Notes under the pieces: model-generated
What the model saw: only the letters and a program-made list of their open reading frames with translations
The model's database searches: none
What the model was told of the DNA's origin: nothing
Position numbers and translations under genes: made by a program
From: Acidobacterium sp. S8
GTDB lineage: Bacteria; Acidobacteriota; Terriglobia; Terriglobales; Acidobacteriaceae
Direction: 5' to 3'
Assembly: GCF_009765985.1 (NCBI RefSeq)
Contig: NZ_LMUM01000037.1
Span: forward strand, 736,747 to 800,746
Length of the DNA stretch: 64,000 nucleotides
Shown here: positions 61,092 to 64,000 of the stretch, one piece after another
Layout: the number at the start of each line of letters is the position of its first letter
Numbering within the stretch: the stretch's first letter is position 1

Positions 61092-61934
61092 TCACGCAAA
61101 CCGTGAAGCATGCTTCTTCGCCCATTCTTCAAACGTCATCGGCCTTCGTCCCATCAGCTTTTCGAAAGTGTCCTTCACCACTGCCGCCTGTCCCTCGCGT
61201 ACGGTTTCAAAAGTCTTGGCAACTGCTTTCGCTACGTGTTCCGGTATTCCCGATTGGACAAGCCCTTGCGCAGCCGCCTCAGTCGTAATTTCCACGCATC
61301 GAAGCTCCTTACCAAGAATCCTCGACAGAATGCTCACCTCTTCCGGCACGTCTATCAATTCACCGCCTGTAAGCTCGAGGATTTCTCCCGCACTCTCTCC
61401 GTCAGTCAGCGTCTTGACTGCCACCGCGGCAATATCTTCGGGCGCAATCGGAGCGAACCTGCCACTTCCCATGGGGTTGTAAACCACTCCATCAGCTTTC
61501 ACGTTTTTGCCCCATTGATACGTATTAGACATAAATCCATTCGGCCGCAGAAAGCTTCCCCGAACCCCCGATTCGCGGATGGCATCTTCCTTGTCCTTGT
61601 GCAGCTTCCCCATCAGCAGTTCAGGATGATTGGCTGCAGCGGACGACAGAAATGTGATTCTCTCTACGCCCTCATCCTTTGCTGCTGCTACGAGCTTTCG
61701 AAATACCCCGTTGTCTAATATCCCGTTCATCAGGAACACGCCCTTTACTCCAGCCGCGGCTCGGCGAAAGCTCTCCTGGTCCGTGAAGTCGCCGACAGCG
61801 ATCTCCACCCGATCGCCCCAGTGCGCCACCTTGCTGGCATCGCGCGTAAACACCCGCACCTTTTCTCCCGCTTGCAGCAACTGACCGGTTACTTCTCGTC
61901 CTACATTTCCTGTTGCGCCCGTTACCAGATACAT
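61092..61934 (-). CDS. NmrA-like NAD(P)H-binding protein
   Basis: A 280-residue protein from ATG 61934, which puts the GxxGxxG motif first (MYLVTGATGNVGREV); the upstream in-frame stretch is not a good coding region. FLSSAAANHPE and LRPNGFMSN segments fit the NmrA/atypical SDR family, in which the protein senses or reduces NAD(P)-linked substrates. It is divergent from a LysR regulator, which probably controls it. Confidence 0.85.
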   Translation of the reverse strand: MYLVTGATGNVGREVTGQLLQAGEKVRVFTRDASKVAHWGDRVEIAVGDFTDQESFRRAAAGVKGVFLMNGILDNGVFRKLVAAAKDEGVERITFLSSAAANHPELLMGKLHKDKEDAIRESGVRGSFLRPNGFMSNTYQWGKNVKADGVVYNPMGSGRFAPIAPEDIAAVAVKTLTDGESAGEILELTGGELIDVPEEVSILSRILGKELRCVEITTEAAAQGLVQSGIPEHVAKAVAKTFETVREGQAAVVKDTFEKLMGRRPMTFEEWAKKHASRFA

Positions 61935-62040
61935 ATCCCGAATCTCCAATCTTGTTACCGATGAAGCAACACTACAACCCGACATCCTATGAAACAATAG
62001 GCCGTAAAGAAACACACTGTTGCTGTACAGGAACACCAGA

Positions 62041-63099
62041 ATGATGACCGATCTGAACGAGCTTCAATTCTTCGTGAGCGTCTCGCGCGCCCAGAGCTTT
62101 ACCCTGGCGGCAAAAAATCTCGGCGTGCCCAAGTCGAGCGTCAGCCGGGCGATCAGCGGACTCGAAAGCAGATTAGGTGTCCGCCTTATCGAAAGAACCA
62201 CACGAAACGTCGCCCTCACCGAAGTTGGCGAGCTCTATCTCGACCGCTGCCAGCGCGTGCTCGAAGAAGCTGAGCAGGCGGACCTGATCGTCGCGGTATC
62301 GCAGACAAAACCGCGAGGCACCTTGCGCATCGCCGCGCCCGTTGCCTTCGCGCGATTTATCCTTGGCCCCGCTCTGGGAGATTTTCTTGTCGCTTATCCC
62401 GAACTGCGCGTACAGCTGCAACTGATCGGTGGAGAAACTCCGGTGCATGAGAAGCAGTTCGATGTCGCCATTCGCGCCGCGCCTCTCGAAGACTCCGCCT
62501 TTCTCGTAAAACCGTTGATGCGCGTTCGACTCGGTGCCTATGCGAGTCCTGGCTATTTGAAGGGCCGCAGTCTGCCCTCATCGCCATCCGATCTACGCCT
62601 CGAAAGCTGCATTACTGCGACCTGCGGCACCTTTGGAGAATCCAGCAGCTCCGCCATGTGGCATCTGCGCCGCGGCTCAGAACAAAAAGAGGTACGTGTA
62701 GAATCACGCGTCTCCGTTCCTGATCCGTCGATCAATCGCCAGCTCGCTGTTGCCGGAGCGGGCGTGGCCCTCCTTTCTCAGATTGCTGTGCGTGCGGATG
62801 TCGAAGAAGGCCGACTGACGAGATTGTTGCCCGAGTGGGAGCCGGACCCTGTCGAGCTTCACGCGCTCTATCCCTCCCGCCTCAGCTCTTCGCCGAAGGT
62901 GCGCGTCTTTCTGCAATTTCTTAATGAGCGCTTCCAGAACGAATCACTGCTCGATGGTCATCACCACGTGAGAGAGAAAAATACAGCGTCATCCTCTCAA
63001 CAACAAAAATCCCGCTCTCGAAAGAAGCCTTTCGCGCCTGCCGCAGTCAAGAAAGAGCCAGCGGCAAGAGCCGTGCCTCAGAGACGCACCAGCGGCTGA
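62041..63099 (+). CDS. LysR-type transcriptional regulator
   Basis: A 352-residue protein from ATG 62041 (or 62044). Residues 4-62 are the LysR winged helix-turn-helix (LNELQFFVSVSRAQSFTLAA, SVSRAISGLESRLGVRL). The effector domain follows at about 90-295. A basic 50-residue tail (KSRSRKKPFAPAAVKKEPA) is unusual for the family. It diverges from the NmrA-like gene with 106 bp between starts, a typical LysR-target layout. Confidence 0.9.
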   Translation: MMTDLNELQFFVSVSRAQSFTLAAKNLGVPKSSVSRAISGLESRLGVRLIERTTRNVALTEVGELYLDRCQRVLEEAEQADLIVAVSQTKPRGTLRIAAPVAFARFILGPALGDFLVAYPELRVQLQLIGGETPVHEKQFDVAIRAAPLEDSAFLVKPLMRVRLGAYASPGYLKGRSLPSSPSDLRLESCITATCGTFGESSSSAMWHLRRGSEQKEVRVESRVSVPDPSINRQLAVAGAGVALLSQIAVRADVEEGRLTRLLPEWEPDPVELHALYPSRLSSSPKVRVFLQFLNERFQNESLLDGHHHVREKNTASSSQQQKSRSRKKPFAPAAVKKEPAARAVPQRRTSG

Positions 63100-63249
63100 A
63101 AATCCTGACCTCAGCTCTCGCAGGAACTGAGCATGCAAATGGAAGTAAATCTGATTGCCGAAAATTAGTCGACAAGATATCTCGCCTTTGACACACCTTT
63201 ACGTCTAGGTCTAACATTTCTCGAATACCAAGAGGTAAAGGGGTACTCG

Positions 63250-63576
63250 ATGGCGAGATATGACCTTCAAGGGAGCTTAGATCTGCTGATCCTGAAGACT
63301 CTTTCGCAGCGGAGTAAGCTGCATGGCTACGGCATTGTGCTGCATATTCAGCGCGCCAGCGACGAGCTTTTGCATGTCGAAGAAGGGTCGCTCTATCCCG
63401 CACTGCACCGCATGGAACAGAACGGCTGGATCCGCTCGGAGTGGGCTCTCACGGAAACCAACCGAAGGGCGAAGTACTACCAGCTGACGGCGGTTGGACG
63501 GAAGCAGCTTAAGGAAACCGAAGACAGTTTCGAGCAGCTGGTGAAGGGTGTGCGGGCAATATTGCGGTACGCGTGA
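63250..63576 (+). CDS. PadR-family transcriptional regulator
   Basis: A 108-residue winged helix-turn-helix protein with the PadR signature LLILKTLSQRSKLHGYGIVLHI, EEGSLYPALHRMEQNGWI and RAKYYQLTAVGRKQL. In Acidobacteriota this gene type is nearly always followed by a MacB-like permease gene, as here (8 bp later), which it probably represses. An upstream AACA/TCTAGGTCTA segment at about 63205-63220 is a possible operator. Confidence 0.93.
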   Translation: MARYDLQGSLDLLILKTLSQRSKLHGYGIVLHIQRASDELLHVEEGSLYPALHRMEQNGWIRSEWALTETNRRAKYYQLTAVGRKQLKETEDSFEQLVKGVRAILRYA

Positions 63577-63584
63577 GGTCAGCA

Positions 63585-64000
63585 ATGGGCATGTGGCAGC
63601 GGTTGAAGAACATGTTGCACCGTGAGCAGGTGGATGCCGACATTGAGGCGGAGCTGCAGGCACACATGGAGATGGCAGCAGAGGACGCGATGCACGCAGG
63701 AATGAGTCCGGAAGAAGCGCGGCGGACCGTGCGCCTGCGCTTTGGCAATCCGGTGGCGATGCGGGAGCGGACATCAGGAGCAGACATGACACTCGCGCTG
63801 GACGGTATCTGGAGGGATCTGCGTCTCTCCGTTCGGCAGCTGAGACGATCACCCGTTTTCACAGCAACAGCAGTAGTCACCCTTGCCATTGGCATCGGGG
63901 CGACCACGGCGATCTTCACCTTGATACAGCAGGTGATGCTGCGGTCGCTGCCGGTGGTGCAGCCTGAGCAGCTCTGGCGCATCGGTGACTCCGACGATTG
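63585..64000 (+). CDS. MacB-like ABC permease, N-terminal part (partial)
   Basis: The first 138 codons of a gene that runs off the right edge. It begins with MWQRLKNMLHREQVDADIEA, a helical domain with EARRTVRLRFGN (typical of the acidobacterial large permeases), then the first membrane segment (VFTATAVVTLAIGIGATTAIFTL). These proteins are usually about 800 residues with eight membrane segments and duplicated FtsX/MacB domains. The start follows the padR stop by 8 bp. Confidence 0.88.
   Translation, partial: MGMWQRLKNMLHREQVDADIEAELQAHMEMAAEDAMHAGMSPEEARRTVRLRFGNPVAMRERTSGADMTLALDGIWRDLRLSVRQLRRSPVFTATAVVTLAIGIGATTAIFTLIQQVMLRSLPVVQPEQLWRIGDSDD

Noticed and set aside
1-64000. CRISPR arrays
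   Set aside because: No regularly spaced direct repeats with unique spacers were seen; the repeats found are single palindromes or protein-coding repeats.

Overview
The window looks like chromosomal DNA of an Acidobacteriota, probably Terriglobia/Acidobacteriaceae. The evidence is the combination of a 1,105-residue Oar-type TonB receptor with an N-terminal carboxypeptidase-regulatory domain, a PadR regulator followed by a MacB-like permease of the large acidobacterial type, a YXWGXW-repeat surface protein, secreted glycosidases, and dispersed intergenic palindromes. This is inferred from gene content; no rRNA is present.

Layout. (1) 1-11.6 kb is an accessory region lying between a 49-bp fragment of the 3' half of tRNA-Phe (464-512, + strand) and the intact tRNA-Phe (11501-11575, - strand). 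The fragment sits between two 18-bp inverted boxes, an arrangement like the arm sites of a tyrosine-recombinase attachment site. The region holds broken genes (a SitA5-like toxin C-terminus joined to a reductive-dehalogenase-like fragment, a truncated PD-(D/E)XK nuclease, a frameshifted hypothetical gene). It also holds an intact set: AhpD-like protein, MFS transporter, TonB receptor, a flavin oxidoreductase with the halogenase WxWxIP motif, and an alpha/beta hydrolase with an Asp nucleophile. (2) 11.7-28.8 kb is ordinary chromosome: secreted glycosidase, secreted adenosine deaminase, glycosyltransferase, cold-shock protein, TolC-like protein, histidine kinase, EF-G paralogue, CDP-alcohol phosphatidyltransferase, GreA, RuvX, MltG, a DUF4292-like lipoprotein and a Gfo/Idh/MocA enzyme.

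(3) 28.8-48.1 kb is the most interesting part: a compact one-directional cassette of phage-derived genes with no visible integrase, replication, tape-measure or endolysin gene. A repressor-like gene with a degenerate S24 fold lies at the left edge. Then come an AT-hook/zinc-ribbon protein translationally coupled to a sigma-region-4-like protein, a small basic protein, a 1,411-residue fibre carrying a Sec signal peptide, large terminase, a HipA-like kinase plus DUF3037 pair, portal, protease-like protein, scaffold-like coiled coil, HK97-fold capsid, connector proteins, tube-like and hub-like proteins, and two small last genes. Terminator-like hairpins sit just before three of the cassette genes. 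The reading frames are intact, and housekeeping genes (Gfo/Idh on the left, purEK on the right) flank the cassette without an attachment site that I can see. I infer a domesticated prophage or gene-transfer-agent-like particle; a defective prophage is the main alternative.

(4) 48.2-64 kb returns to housekeeping genes: purEK; an lpdA-lipB-E2 lipoate/oxoacid dehydrogenase group; hemB with a small membrane protein; mutS2; a cytidylate-kinase-like gene; the YXWGXW protein; a divergent NmrA-like/LysR pair; and padR with the start of a MacB-like permease that runs off the window.
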